A stretch of 64,000 nucleotides of DNA from Streptomyces subrutilus. Lineage in GTDB: Bacteria; Actinomycetota; Actinomycetes; Streptomycetales; Streptomycetaceae. Location: the NCBI RefSeq assembly GCF_008704535.1, contig NZ_CP023701.1, positions 3,536,501 to 3,600,500 of the forward strand, written 5' to 3'. The translations under genes were made by a program, and so were the position numbers. The notes below the pieces were generated by a model. The model saw nothing but the letters and a program-made list of their open reading frames with translations. It was not told the origin of the DNA and did no database searches. How positions within the stretch are numbered: the stretch's first letter is position 1; every line of letters starts with the position of its first letter. Positions 25,190 through 35,985 of the stretch are shown here, piece after piece.

Positions 25190-26998
25190 ATGACCAGCGA
25201 CAGCGATGTGACCACCGACGTGACCCCCGACTGGGAGAAGCGGTTCCGGGCCCCGCGCGTCGGGCTGCCCGAGTGGGCCGAGGACGCGCCGGACCGTTCG
25301 CTCTTCGTCTCCAACGCGACCGGGACGTTCGAGCTCTACGCCTGGGACCGCGCCACCGGCGCCCAGCGGCAGGCCACCGACCGCCCCAACGGCACCACCG
25401 ACGGCACCCTCTCGCCGGACGGCGAGTGGATCTGGTGGTTCTCCGACACCGACGGCGACGAGTTCGGCACCTGGGTGCGCCAGCCCTTCGCGGGCGGCCC
25501 CGACGAGCCGGCCACCCCCGGCCTGGAGCCCTCGTACCCGGCAGGTCTGGCCCTGGGCCGGGACGGGACGGCGGTCGTCGGCCGGTCCACGGACGAGGAC
25601 GGCACCACGATCCACGTGGTACGGCCCGACGGTTCGGCGCCCACCGTGATCTACCGGCACCGCGAGTCCGCGGGCGTCGGCGACCTGTCGCGGGACGGGA
25701 CGCTGGTGGCGGTCGAGCACACCGAGCACGGCGACGCGATGCACTCGGCCCTGCGCGTGCTCGACCTCGACGGCGCCACCGTCGCCGAGCTGGACGACTC
25801 GCGCGGCGGCACCGAGGAGCTCGGCCTGGAGGTGCTCGGCTTCGCCCCGGTCGCGGGCGACACCCGGCTGCTCGTCGGCCACCAGCGGCGCGGCCGCTGG
25901 GAGCCGATGGTGTGGGACGTGGCATCGGGCACCGAGACGGAGCTCGGCATCGAACTGCCGGGCGACGTCAGCGCGGAGTGGTACCCGGACGGGTCGGCGC
26001 TGCTGATCGCGCACGGCTTCGAGGCGCGCAGCGAGCTGTGGCGCTACGACCTGGCCGCGCGGTCCCTCGTCGCGGTGGAGACGCCCCCGGGCACGGTGTC
26101 GGGTGCGACGGCCCGCCCCGACGGGACGGTGGAGTACCAGTGGTCCTCGGCCGCCGAGCCGCCGACCGTGCGGTCCACCGCGGGCGGGGTCGTCCTGGAC
26201 CCGCCCGGGTTCCGGGCGCCCGGGTCGGTGCCGGTGGAGGACGTGTGGGTGGAGGGCCCGGGCGGGCGCGTCCACGCGCTGGCGCAGCGGCCCGCGGGCC
26301 GCGGCGACGGCCCCTTCCCGACGGTCTTCGAGATCCACGGCGGGCCGACCTGGCACGACAGCGACGCCTTCGCGTCGGCGCCGGCGGCCTGGCTGGACCA
26401 CGGGTTCGCGGTGGTCCGCGTCAACTACCGGGGCTCGACCGGCTACGGGCGCGAATGGACCGACGCCCTCAAGCACCGGGTCGGCCTGATCGAGCTGGAG
26501 GACATCGCGGCGGTCCGCGAGTGGGCCGTCGCGAGCGGGCTCGCGGACCCGGCGCGGCTGGTCCTCTCGGGCGGCTCCTGGGGCGGCTACCTGACGCTGC
26601 TGGGCCTGGGCACGCAGCCCGGAGCCTGGGCGGTCGGGCTGGCGGCCGTACCGGTCGCGGACTACGTGACGGCCTACCACGACGAGATGGAGGCGCTGAA
26701 GTCCCTGGACCGCACCCTCTTCGGGGGCACGCCGCAGGAGGTGCCGGAGCGCTTCGCGGCCTCGTCGCCGCTGACGTACGTGGACGCGGTGACGGCCCCG
26801 GTGCACATCGCGGCGGGGGTCAACGACCCGCGCTGCCCGATCCGGCAGATCGAGAACTACGTGGACCGGCTGGCGGAGCGCGGGGCGGTGCACGAGGTGT
26901 ACCGCTACGAGGCCGGGCACGGTTCGCTGGTGGTGGAGGAGCGGATCAAGCAGGTCCGGATGGAGCTGGAGTTCGCCCTGAAGCACCTGCCGCACTGA
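25190..26998 (+). CDS. S9-family prolyl oligopeptidase-like peptidase
   Basis: A 602-residue serine peptidase. A beta-propeller occupies about residues 20-350 (repeated SPDGEWIWWF- and SRDGTLVAVE-type blades), followed by an alpha/beta-hydrolase domain with nucleophile Ser463 in GGSWGGY, an Asp in AGVNDPRCP and His in EAGHGSLV. It probably cleaves small peptides in the cytosol, as there is no signal peptide. The ATG at 25190 follows AATGGGGCC with no clear ribosome site, so the mRNA may be leaderless. The divergent cytosine deaminase starts 173 bp away. Confidence 0.88.
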   Translation: MTSDSDVTTDVTPDWEKRFRAPRVGLPEWAEDAPDRSLFVSNATGTFELYAWDRATGAQRQATDRPNGTTDGTLSPDGEWIWWFSDTDGDEFGTWVRQPFAGGPDEPATPGLEPSYPAGLALGRDGTAVVGRSTDEDGTTIHVVRPDGSAPTVIYRHRESAGVGDLSRDGTLVAVEHTEHGDAMHSALRVLDLDGATVAELDDSRGGTEELGLEVLGFAPVAGDTRLLVGHQRRGRWEPMVWDVASGTETELGIELPGDVSAEWYPDGSALLIAHGFEARSELWRYDLAARSLVAVETPPGTVSGATARPDGTVEYQWSSAAEPPTVRSTAGGVVLDPPGFRAPGSVPVEDVWVEGPGGRVHALAQRPAGRGDGPFPTVFEIHGGPTWHDSDAFASAPAAWLDHGFAVVRVNYRGSTGYGREWTDALKHRVGLIELEDIAAVREWAVASGLADPARLVLSGGSWGGYLTLLGLGTQPGAWAVGLAAVPVADYVTAYHDEMEALKSLDRTLFGGTPQEVPERFAASSPLTYVDAVTAPVHIAAGVNDPRCPIRQIENYVDRLAERGAVHEVYRYEAGHGSLVVEERIKQVRMELEFALKHLPH

Positions 26999-27054
26999 CC
27001 CGCGGTACGTGCCCCGACGCGGGCCGCGCCGGTGCACCCCCGTACGGTGGTGGG

Positions 27055-27900
27055 GTGCACCGGTTTCTCCTGACCCCGCGCTGGTGGGGGATCAACGTCT
27101 TCGTCCTGCTGGCGGTCCCCTTCTGCCTGTTCATGGGGTCGTGGCAGCTCGGCCGGTTCGAGGACCGCGTCGACAGCCACCGGGAGGCCACCTCGGCGCG
27201 CCCCGCCGACCGGGCGGCCGCCCCGCTGGACTCGCTGCTCCCGGTGGACAAGACGACCTCCGGACGGCTGGCCTTCGCCTCCGGGGAGTACGGCGAGCAG
27301 TTGCTCGTCCCGGAGCGGAACCTCGACGGCGCGTCCGGCTTCTACGTGCTGACCCTGCTGAAGACCGACTCCGGCAAGGCCGTCCCGGTCGTCCGGGGCT
27401 GGCTGCCGGGTCCGGCGGACCCGGCGGTGGCGCCCGCCGCGCCGACCGGGCGGGTGGAGGTCACCGGAGCCCTGCAACCCTCGGAGAACGGCGGCACCAA
27501 GGGGGTCCACTCCCAGGGCGGGCTGCCGGCCGGGCAGCTGGGCGTGATCGGCGCGGCCTCGCTGATCAACATCGTTCCGTACGACCTGTACGACGCCTGG
27601 CTGACCGTGCAGACCCCCTCGGAGGGGATGCGCCCGGTGCCGGCGGCGGCGCCCAACGACACCGGGCTCGACCTGAAGGCCTTCCAGAACCTCGGCTACA
27701 CCGGTGAGTGGTTCGTCTTCGTCGCCTTCGTCCTCTTCATGTGGTTCCGGCTCTACCGCCGCGAGATCGAGACCCTCCGCGACGCCGAGGCCGGCCTGCT
27801 GGACGCGGCCGGTACGGCCGGGGCCGAGTCCGGGGCCGCGCCCCCGAGCGGACCCGCCGAGCCCGCGGCCCCCGCCGAAGCGGCCTCCCCGCGCACCTGA
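27055..27900 (+). CDS. SURF1-family protein
   Basis: A 281-residue protein with the SURF1 layout: an N-terminal transmembrane helix (about residues 13-28) followed by GSWQLGRFEDR, a large extracytoplasmic loop with VVRGWLPG and an assembly core, and a second helix (about 222-238, WFVFVAFVLFMWFRLYRRE). SURF1 assists assembly of the haem a/Cu centre of cytochrome c oxidase. An Ala/Pro/Glu-rich tail follows. TACGGT at 27043-27048 ends six bases before the GTG, so a leaderless mRNA is likely. Confidence 0.9.
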   Translation: MHRFLLTPRWWGINVFVLLAVPFCLFMGSWQLGRFEDRVDSHREATSARPADRAAAPLDSLLPVDKTTSGRLAFASGEYGEQLLVPERNLDGASGFYVLTLLKTDSGKAVPVVRGWLPGPADPAVAPAAPTGRVEVTGALQPSENGGTKGVHSQGGLPAGQLGVIGAASLINIVPYDLYDAWLTVQTPSEGMRPVPAAAPNDTGLDLKAFQNLGYTGEWFVFVAFVLFMWFRLYRREIETLRDAEAGLLDAAGTAGAESGAAPPSGPAEPAAPAEAASPRT

Positions 27901-27981
27901 CGCCCCCGCCGCCCGAGCCGCCTCCGGGCCGGGCGGCCACGGCTTCGTCGGCCACGGCCGGCGCCGCGGCTACGGCTACGG

Positions 27982-29106
27982 CTACGGCTTCGCCGGCTCC
28001 AGCGGGATCGCCCCCGTGCGGTAGAGCGTCCCCCCGCAGGCCTCGGGGATCGTGGTCCGGGTGGTCGGCGCGCCCGCCGCCGGGGTGTGCGAGACCGCGA
28101 GGCCGGACGGGTCGGGCGGGCTCGTCTGCGGGTCCGTGCCCGGGGCCGTGTTCGAACCGGCCGCACCGTCCGCGGCGGCGCCGTCCGGACGGCCCGCGCC
28201 GCCCGTGGACTCGCCCTGCGGCGGGTTCGGGCCGGTACCGGGCGTCGCCGGACAGGTCTGCCCCGACGGCACCCAGGCGAAGCGCACCTCGTACGCCGTG
28301 TTCGGCTGGAGCACCAGCAGCGGCGGCTCCGCGGAAGGGTCGGGCAGCAGCCCGCTCGCCGCGTCCCCCGCCCGGTGCCCGACGACCGGGACCCCGGAGG
28401 TGACGCCCTGCGCGGCGCCGGGCAGGGCGGCCGCCGTCACGCTGTCGGAGCCGCTGACGACGCAGCCGCGCGAGGAGACGTTGGTGACCTTGAAGCTGCC
28501 GTAGACCTTGCCGTCGGCCCCGGGGGCCCGGGCGGAGCCCACCACCCCCAGCTGGTCGGCGCCGCACCCGGGGGTCCCCGCCGCCGCCGGGGGCTGCGGC
28601 CCCGTCCCGGGGAGCCCGCCGGCCGCGCCGAGGGAGGAACCCGCCGGGGAGCCCGTGCCGGACGGGCCCGCGGTGGAGCCGCCCGTCCGCGGTCCGTCGC
28701 CGGCCGCCTCCGGCAGGCCGGTGGTCCCGCCGCCCCCGGGGCCGGCGCCACCGGGTCTCGGGGCGCTGGGCCGCACTCCGGATCCGTTCTGGTGCGGGTC
28801 GGACGGGCCGGCGCCCTCCGCGGCGCCCTGCTGCCGGCCGTGCCCCGCCACGGCCGAGCGGTCGGCGGTGGAGGCGTCCTCGCCCGTGAGGTGGACGGCG
28901 GCCGGGACCGCGGTCCCGGCGAGCAGGGCGACCGCGGCCGCCCCGACGAGGGTCCGGCGCTTGCGGGCGCGGCGCGCGGGGACGGCGCACCGCAGCCGCT
29001 CCAGCGACCCCTCGGAGGGCTCCAGTCCCTCGACGGCCCCGTGCAGCAGCCCGCGCAGGGCCCGTTCCTCGCTCGCCCCGCCCGGCGGGGTGTGGTCGTC
29101 CCTCAT
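27982..29106 (-). CDS. Membrane protein partner of a SigE-type sigma factor (possible anti-sigma)
   Basis: A 374-residue protein with a cytosolic N-terminus of about 50 residues (EERALRGLLHGAVEGLEPSE), one transmembrane helix (about 52-72), a long Gly/Pro/Ala-rich linker, and an extracellular C-terminal domain with Cys residues (GCGADQLGVV, SSRGCVVSG, SGQTCPATP, EACGGTLYRTG) resembling DUF4232 proteins. Its start overlaps the stop of the sigma-factor gene (ATGA). By position and topology it could be an anti-sigma factor, but the N-terminus lacks the HxxxCxxC zinc motif. Confidence 0.7.
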   Translation of the reverse strand: MRDDHTPPGGASEERALRGLLHGAVEGLEPSEGSLERLRCAVPARRARKRRTLVGAAAVALLAGTAVPAAVHLTGEDASTADRSAVAGHGRQQGAAEGAGPSDPHQNGSGVRPSAPRPGGAGPGGGGTTGLPEAAGDGPRTGGSTAGPSGTGSPAGSSLGAAGGLPGTGPQPPAAAGTPGCGADQLGVVGSARAPGADGKVYGSFKVTNVSSRGCVVSGSDSVTAAALPGAAQGVTSGVPVVGHRAGDAASGLLPDPSAEPPLLVLQPNTAYEVRFAWVPSGQTCPATPGTGPNPPQGESTGGAGRPDGAAADGAAGSNTAPGTDPQTSPPDPSGLAVSHTPAAGAPTTRTTIPEACGGTLYRTGAIPLEPAKP

Positions 29107-29831
29107 GACTGCGCAGCCTCCATCGCGACCCGCAGCGCGGCAATGCCCCGCGAACCGTACGCCTTCACCGAACCGATCGAAATGCCGAGCGTCTCGGCCA
29201 CCTGGGCCTCCGTCATGTCCGCGAAGTAGCGCAGCACCAGCACCTCGCGCTGGCGCCGCTGGAGCCCGCGCATCGACTTGATCAGGTCGTCCCGTTCGAG
29301 CTGGTCGTACGCGCCCTCCTCGGCGCTCGCCATGTCCGGCATCGGCTTCGACAGCAGCTTGAGGCCGAGGATGCGGCGGCGCAGCGCGGAGCGGGAGAGG
29401 TTGACGACGGTCTGGCGCAGGTAGGCCAGGGTCTTGTCCCGGTCGCGGACGCGGCTGCGGGCCGAGTGGACGCGGATGAAGGCCTCCTGGACCACGTCCT
29501 CGCAGGAGGCGGTGTCGTCCAGGAGCAGCGCGGCCAGGCCCAGGAGCGAGCGGTAGTGGGCGCGGTAGGTCTCGGTGAGGTGGTCGACGGTGGTGCCCGC
29601 CACCACCGCCGCCTCCCCGCCGGCGGCGGGTCCCGCGTCCTCGCGCGGCGCGGGCGGACGGGTGGCCGGGAGCGGTGCGGGATCCCGTACGGACGCCTCG
29701 GGGGGCGGCTCCGCGGGCGGAACGGGCACGATCACGGGGAAACCGCCGCCGGGCGTACGGGGATGCCGGCGCGGGGGGACGAGCCCGGTGCGCGCCGGGA
29801 GGACGGCCAGGTCCAGAAGTGCCTCTGCCAC
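29103..29831 (-). CDS. SigE-family ECF RNA polymerase sigma factor
   Basis: A 242-residue ECF sigma factor. Region 2 is LLGLAALLLDDTASCEDVVQEAFIRVHSAR (here split: residues about 92-121), and region 4 is RGLQRRQREVLVLRYFADMT followed by EAQVAETLGISIGSVKAYGSRG. A Pro-rich stretch of about 75 residues precedes the sigma domain, so translation might begin later. It directs transcription of a set of genes probably including its own operon. It is coupled by ATGA to the membrane protein gene that follows, a common sigma/regulator arrangement. Confidence 0.88.
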   Translation of the reverse strand: MAEALLDLAVLPARTGLVPPRRHPRTPGGGFPVIVPVPPAEPPPEASVRDPAPLPATRPPAPREDAGPAAGGEAAVVAGTTVDHLTETYRAHYRSLLGLAALLLDDTASCEDVVQEAFIRVHSARSRVRDRDKTLAYLRQTVVNLSRSALRRRILGLKLLSKPMPDMASAEEGAYDQLERDDLIKSMRGLQRRQREVLVLRYFADMTEAQVAETLGISIGSVKAYGSRGIAALRVAMEAAQS

Positions 29832-30003
29832 GCCAGTAGGACGCGCGCGGTCCCGTCAGGGTTGTACGCGCGGGGCGACCTCTCCGGTGACATCCCCATG
29901 GCCCTCATGCGTACCCGCTCTTCCCGATTGCGCCCCGTTCGGTCGAGACGGCGGTCGGGCCATCACCTTGATCAAGGGATCAGCACCGATCCTACAAAGC
30001 GGA

Positions 30004-31073
30004 TTACGCACGTTCACCCGCGATCAGTTCCGCGATCTGCGTGGCGTTCAGGGCGGCGCCCTTGCGCAGGTTGTCGGCGCACACGAAGAACTCCAGCGCG
30101 CGCGGCTCGTCGAGGGACGCACGCACCCGTCCCACCCAGGCCGGATCCGTGCCGGCGGCGTCCGCCGGGGTCGGGAACTCGCCGGCCGCCGGGTCGTCCA
30201 CGAGCACCACACCGGGCGCGGACTTGAGGATGTCCCGGGCGTGCGCGGCGTCCACGACCTTCTCGAACCGCGCCCGCACGGTCAGCGAATGCCCGGTCAG
30301 CACCGGCACCTGCACGCAGGTCACCGACACCGGGAGCCGCTCCAGGCCCAGGATCCGGCGGGTCTCGGACCGCACGGCGAGCTCGTGCGAGGACCAGCCG
30401 CCCTCGCGCAACTCGCCCGACCAGGGCACGACGTTGAGGGCGAGCGGGGCCGCGAAGGGGCCGGTGTCCTCGCCGACCGCACGGCGCACGTCCCCGGGCT
30501 GCTCGCCGAGGGAGGTCCCGGCGACCAGGGACAGCTGGCGGCGCAGCACCTCGGTGCCGGCGCGTCCGGCGGCGCCCGCGGCCTGGTACGAGGAGACGGC
30601 CAGGTCGGCCAGGGAGTACTCGGCGTGCAGGGCGCCGAGGGCCGCGATCATCGCGGCGGTCACGCAGTCCGGGCCCGCGACGATCCCGCGCGGCCGCATC
30701 CGTACGGCGTGCCCGTTGACCTCGGGCACCACCAGGGGCACCTCGGGGTCCTCGCGGAAGGCGGCGGACTGGTCCACCACGACGGCTCCGCGGGTGGCGA
30801 CGACGGGCGCCCACCGGGCCGAGACCTCGGCCGGGGTGAGGAAGACCACGACGTCGCCCGGTCCGAGGCCGTCGAAGGCGTCCTCGGTGAGGGCGAGCAC
30901 CTCGGTCTCCTCCGCGCGGACGGCCAGCGTGCGGCCGGCCGAGCGCGCGGAGGCGATCAGGCGGATGGTGCCCCAGACGTCCGCCCGCTGGGACAGGATC
31001 CGGAGCAGGACGGAGCCCACCGCTCCGGTCGCCCCGACCACGGCGAGCGCCGGGGCGGAGGACCGGGCGGGGG

Positions 31074-31077
<4 letters not shown>
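30004..31077 (-). CDS. asd: Aspartate-semialdehyde dehydrogenase
   Basis: A 357-residue enzyme of the lysine/threonine/methionine/DAP pathway, reducing aspartyl phosphate to aspartate semialdehyde with NADPH. NADP-binding GATGAVG is at about residues 15-21, the nucleophilic cysteine is Cys138 in [10 protein letters not shown], and the acid/base His is at 263 in [14 protein letters not shown]. The cysteine motif is GPDC instead of the usual PNC(S/T), and no canonical asd paralogue is in the window, so reduced or shifted activity is possible. The ATG overlaps the ask stop (ATGA), forming an ask-asd operon. Confidence 0.87.
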
Positions 31078-32348
<1,271 letters not shown>

Positions 32349-32493
32349 GTGCGCTCCTCGCTCAGTCCGTCTCATTGCTGGTGCAGTCTAACGAGCGGCC
32401 GCCATCCGACCGCTTCGTACCACATCATGAGACGAAAAGATCAACGAATTGGTTCCCGTACAGGCCACTGACCTGCGCGGAGTCCGCCGCCGC

Positions 32494-33141
32494 TCAGCTG
32501 CGGCCGAGGCCGCCGAGCTCTTCCGCCATGACCCGGCCGGCCTGCTCCGCGAGCTCTTCCTCGGCCAGGTCCTCGTCGGTGTCCAGCCCGTCCAGGGCCG
32601 CCAGCGGCTGGTCCAGCCGCACGTGCGCCACCAGCGACTGCAGGGCGCGCAGGGTCGCCGAAGCGGTCGGCCCCCAGTTGGTGAAGTACGAGAACTGCCA
32701 CCACCACAGCGCCTCGGTGATCCGGTCGGCCTGGTAGTGGATCAGCCCGTGCCGCAGGTCGGCGACCACGTCCGCCAGGTCGTCGGAGATGCGGTGCGGG
32801 ACCGGGGCCTTGCGCGGCTCGTAGGGGTCGAAGACCTCGGAGTAGACGTCGACCGGCTCCAGCATCAGCGCGAAGCGCTCGCGCAGGTCGTCCACGTCCG
32901 GCTCGGGTCCGAGGTCCGGCTCGTACCGCTCCTCGGGCAGCACGTCCTGGTACGCGCCCAGCCGGCCGCCCGCGAGCAGCAGCTGGGACACCTCCAGGAG
33001 GAGGAAGGGCACCGCGCTGTCGGGGTCCTCCCCCTTGGCCACCTCGGTGACCGCGACGATGAAGGACTCGATCTGGTCCGAGATCTGGACGGCGAAGTCG
33101 TCCGGGTCCTGACCCAGGGCGTGCAGCGTTGCGTCAGACAT
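32494..33141 (-). CDS. DUF5063 domain protein
   Basis: A 215-residue acidic, helical protein with the features [40 protein letters not shown] and [20 protein letters not shown]. This corresponds to the actinobacterial DUF5063 family, always near recR and ask in Streptomyces as I recall. Its ATG overlaps the recR stop by eight bases (ATGTCTGA), implying coupled translation with recR. No function is known; linkage to recombination repair is positional only. Confidence 0.85.
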   Translation of the reverse strand: MSDATLHALGQDPDDFAVQISDQIESFIVAVTEVAKGEDPDSAVPFLLLEVSQLLLAGGRLGAYQDVLPEERYEPDLGPEPDVDDLRERFALMLEPVDVYSEVFDPYEPRKAPVPHRISDDLADVVADLRHGLIHYQADRITEALWWWQFSYFTNWGPTASATLRALQSLVAHVRLDQPLAALDGLDTDEDLAEEELAEQAGRVMAEELGGLGRS

Positions 33142-33733
33142 CGAGTAGTCGCCTTCCCTCAAAGGCCCGCCCCAGCGTGACCTCGTCCGCGTACTCCAGA
33201 TCTCCCCCGACGGGGAGCCCGCTGGCCAGACGGGTGACCTTCAGGCCCATGGGCTTGATCATGCGGGCGAGGTACGTCGCCGTCGCCTCGCCCTCCAGGT
33301 TCGGGTCGGTGGCGAGGATCAGCTCGGTCACCACCCCGTCCGCGAGGCGCGTCAGCAGCTCCCGGATGCGCAGGTCGTCCGGTCCGACGCCCTCGATCGG
33401 GCTGATCGCGCCGCCGAGGACGTGGTACTTGCCCCGGAACTCGCGGGTCCGCTCGATCGCGACGACGTCCTTGGGCTCCTCCACGACGCAGATGACCGTC
33501 GTGTCGCGGCGCGGATCGCGGCAGATCCCGCACCGCTCCTCCTGCGCCACGTTCCCGCACACCGCGCAGAACCGGACCTTGTCCTTGACCTCCAGCAGCG
33601 CGTGCGCGAGGCGGCGGACGTCGGTGGGCTCGGTCTGCAGGATGTGGAAGGCGATCCGCTGCGCGCTCTTGGGCCCGACGCCGGGCAGCCTGCCCAGTTC
33701 GTCGATCAGGTCCTGGACCACGCCTTCGTACAA
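33134..33733 (-). CDS. recR: Recombination protein RecR
   Basis: A 199-residue RecR that works with RecO and RecF to load RecA on gapped DNA. The N-terminal helix-hairpin-helix [20 protein letters not shown] is present, then a C4 zinc finger with cysteines at about 56, 59, 68 and 71, a Toprim domain (about 79-175) and the final Walker B-like segment [18 protein letters not shown]. The gene is 69 bp after the ebfC homologue on the same strand, the usual bacterial order; dnaX, commonly upstream, is not here. Confidence 0.95.
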   Translation of the reverse strand: MYEGVVQDLIDELGRLPGVGPKSAQRIAFHILQTEPTDVRRLAHALLEVKDKVRFCAVCGNVAQEERCGICRDPRRDTTVICVVEEPKDVVAIERTREFRGKYHVLGGAISPIEGVGPDDLRIRELLTRLADGVVTELILATDPNLEGEATATYLARMIKPMGLKVTRLASGLPVGGDLEYADEVTLGRAFEGRRLLDV

Positions 33734-33802
33734 CGGACTGCCTTCTTTCGCTTCGGTTTCCCCGGGAGGTGCCGGTGCCGGGGGCGGCTGGGGGGCTGGC
33801 TG

Positions 33803-34144
33803 CTAGAAGGGGAGCCCGGGGATGCCGCTGCCGCCGCCCAGGCCCTGGGCCAGGGGGCCCAGCTTCTCCTGCTGGAGCGCCTGGGCGTTCTCGTTGGCCG
33901 CCTGGACCGCCGCGACCACCAGGTCGGCGAGGGTCTCGGTGTCCTCCGGGTCCACCGCCTTCGGGTCGATCACCAGGGCGCGCAGCTCGCCGGAACCGTT
34001 GACGGTCGCCTTGACCAGGCCGCCGCCGGCCTGGCCCTCGACCTCGGCCAGGGCCAGCTCCTCCTGGGCCGCGGCGAGGTCCTGCTGCATCTTCTGGGCC
34101 TGCTGGAGCAGCTGCTGCATGTCGGGGCCACCACCGGGAATCAC
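33803..34144 (-). CDS. YbaB/EbfC nucleoid-associated protein
   Basis: A 113-residue dimeric DNA-binding protein: [40 protein letters not shown] and the terminal Gly-rich tail fit YbaB/EbfC. GTG start. It is upstream of recR on the same strand (69 bp apart). It binds DNA with little specificity and may influence RecR-dependent repair. Divergent from the SLATT-type gene across 281 bp. Confidence 0.93.
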   Translation of the reverse strand: MIPGGGPDMQQLLQQAQKMQQDLAAAQEELALAEVEGQAGGGLVKATVNGSGELRALVIDPKAVDPEDTETLADLVVAAVQAANENAQALQQEKLGPLAQGLGGGSGIPGLPF

Positions 34145-34425
34145 AGGTCACTCACTCTCTGGCTCGGGACGTCCGATCGCGACGTCGGGTCGCGATGCAC
34201 TGGTCAATCCGAGCCTACGTGCTCCCCGGGCACCACGCCCTACGCCGAGAGGACCAACTCTTTCGAGTGAGAGTCGGGGCGTGCGCGCACCTGCTGGAGG
34301 GCTCCTTGCGGGCGGAAATCCGGGGAAGCGTCGTCCGCGGCCCGTCATTCGAAGGTAGGAAGAGCATGCGCACCATTGCGCACACGCGCACCACCACACG
34401 TCAGCGCAGGCAGAGGGAGTGCCGG
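34145..34425. promoter_or_regulatory. Divergent promoter region, ebfC homologue and SLATT gene
   Basis: 281 bp between divergent starts, moderately AT-richer than the flanks near 34360-34395. I see no strong repeat or structured RNA. GAGGGAG at 34413-34419 is the ribosome site of the SLATT gene. Confidence 0.4.
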
Positions 34426-35163
34426 GTGAGCCAGCCGGAGATGCAGCCCGAGGGCCCACCCCGGGAGGAGGGCGGCGGGCCGATGCCGGCGGGCGACCTG
34501 ACCGGACGGCCGTTCCCCCTCGGGGACTGGGGCGAACCCGCGGAGCGGCTCGACGAGCTCTACCGCCGGGTCGAGGACGACGCGCTGCGCACCGCCGAGT
34601 GGTACCTGTCCGACCGGGCGTGGAAGCGGCGCGGGGCCCGGCTGCTGCGCGTCGCCGCCGCGGCGGGCGCCGTCACGGGCGCGGCCATGCCGCTGCTGGA
34701 CCTGACCGGCTCGGTCCCGGGCGGGGCCGCGTACGGGTACCTGGCGCTGCTGCTGGGCGCGGCCGCCCTGGGCTGCGACCGGTTCTTCGGTCTCACGTCC
34801 GGCTGGATGCGGGACGTGGCGACCGCGCAGGCCGTGCAGCGCCGGCTCCAGACGCTCCAGTTCGACTGGGCGTCGGAGAACGTACGGGAGGTGCTCGGGC
34901 CCACCGACGGCACCGCGAGCGAGGCCGCCGAGCGGTGCCTGACCGTGCTGCGCCGGTTCTCCGAGGACGTCACCGAGCTGGTGCGCTCGGAGACGGCGGA
35001 CTGGATGGTGGAGTTCCGGGCCGGGCCCGCGCCGCTGGTGATGCAGTCGCTGGGCGCGTCCGCGGGCCGTCCGGACGCCGCCGTCCCGCCGGCCCGCTTC
35101 CCGCTGCCCCCCGGGACCCGGCCGAACATGCCGCGCCAGCGCCCGCCGGAGCAGCCGAGGTAG
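34426..35163 (+). CDS. SLATT-domain membrane protein, stand-alone
   Basis: A 245-residue protein with an N-terminal helical segment (RLDELYRRVEDDALRTAEWY, LSDRAWKRRGARLLR), two transmembrane helices (about residues 75-95 and 102-122) and a long helical C-terminal half (WMRDVATAQAVQRRLQTLQF). This is the SLATT fold (SMODS- and SLOG-associating two-TM effector), which in defence islands is thought to form pores. Here no nucleotidyltransferase, SLOG or other partner is nearby. GTG at 34426 chosen for its GAGGGAG ribosome site. A core, non-defence role is possible. Confidence 0.7.
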   Translation: MSQPEMQPEGPPREEGGGPMPAGDLTGRPFPLGDWGEPAERLDELYRRVEDDALRTAEWYLSDRAWKRRGARLLRVAAAAGAVTGAAMPLLDLTGSVPGGAAYGYLALLLGAAALGCDRFFGLTSGWMRDVATAQAVQRRLQTLQFDWASENVREVLGPTDGTASEAAERCLTVLRRFSEDVTELVRSETADWMVEFRAGPAPLVMQSLGASAGRPDAAVPPARFPLPPGTRPNMPRQRPPEQPR

Positions 35164-35225
35164 ACCCGCCGGCGGGCGGGGTGCGGGGCGGCCGTACCGG
35201 CGGGCCCGCACCGGGCGGTCGCCGG

Positions 35226-35951
35226 TCAGCTGAAGATGATCATCGAGCCCTGGCCGAGGCTCCGCGTCGCGGCCGCGTGCAGCCCGAGCCAGACGTGCCG
35301 CTCCCGGGCGAAGGGGCTGTCGTCGTACGGGATCGGCCCCGCCGGCTCCTCCAGTGAGGTCGGGCGGCCGGGCGGCGCGGGGGGCGCGGGCGGGTTGCCC
35401 GGGTCTATCCCGATGGCGGGCGCCACGAACAGCAGCTCCCGCAGCAGGCCCTGCGCGGACCCCAGCGGCCCGCCGCCGGAGAGCAGCTCCTCGTTGGCCA
35501 GCGGCGCCGCGAAGTCCACCGGGACGTAGGCCCCGGCGTGGTCGTAGTGCCACACCAGGTGCGACTGCTGCGCGGTGGGCTCGAACATCTCCAGCAGCTG
35601 CTCGTAGTCCCCGCCCAGCTCGTCCACCGGGGTCACCGGCAGGCCGCAGAGCTGGAGCAGGTAGGCCCGCCGCAGGAAGTGCAGGGCGTCGTAGTCGAAG
35701 CCGGCGACCGGGGCGACGTCCCCGCTCAGGCCGGGCATGTACGCGAAGACGGGCACGGACGGCAGTCCGGCCTCGCCCAGCGCCTTGTCGTAGGCGGCGA
35801 TCTCTTCCGCGAAGGGGTTGTCGGGGCTGTGGCACAGCACGTCGACAAGGGGGACCAGCCACAGGTCACAGGCCACGCGGGCTCCGATCAGTCGTTGCCG
35901 CCGATCGGCCAAGCGTAGTGCGCCGGACACCCTCCGCGAAGGGGTGCGCAT
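35226..35951 (-). CDS. Conserved hypothetical protein
   Basis: A 241-residue soluble protein that I do not recognise. Visible features are LVPLVDVLCHSPDNPFAEEI, a long mixed region with HLVWHYDHAGAYVPVDFAAP, a Pro-rich linker (PPAPPAPPGRP) and a C-terminal segment FARERHVWLGLHAAATRSLG. No signal peptide or membrane segment is seen. It is convergent with the SLATT gene. The composition and codon use are normal for the region, so it is probably a genuine lineage-conserved gene. Confidence 0.7.
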   Translation of the reverse strand: MRTPSRRVSGALRLADRRQRLIGARVACDLWLVPLVDVLCHSPDNPFAEEIAAYDKALGEAGLPSVPVFAYMPGLSGDVAPVAGFDYDALHFLRRAYLLQLCGLPVTPVDELGGDYEQLLEMFEPTAQQSHLVWHYDHAGAYVPVDFAAPLANEELLSGGGPLGSAQGLLRELLFVAPAIGIDPGNPPAPPAPPGRPTSLEEPAGPIPYDDSPFARERHVWLGLHAAATRSLGQGSMIIFS

Positions 35952-35985
35952 CACCCGGTCCCCGCCGCACCCGGCGCGCCCGCCG

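Noticed and set aside
34426..35163. SLATT protein as part of a CBASS defence operon
   Set aside because: No CD-NTase, SLOG or other partner gene is within the neighbourhood, which consists of repair and biosynthesis genes.
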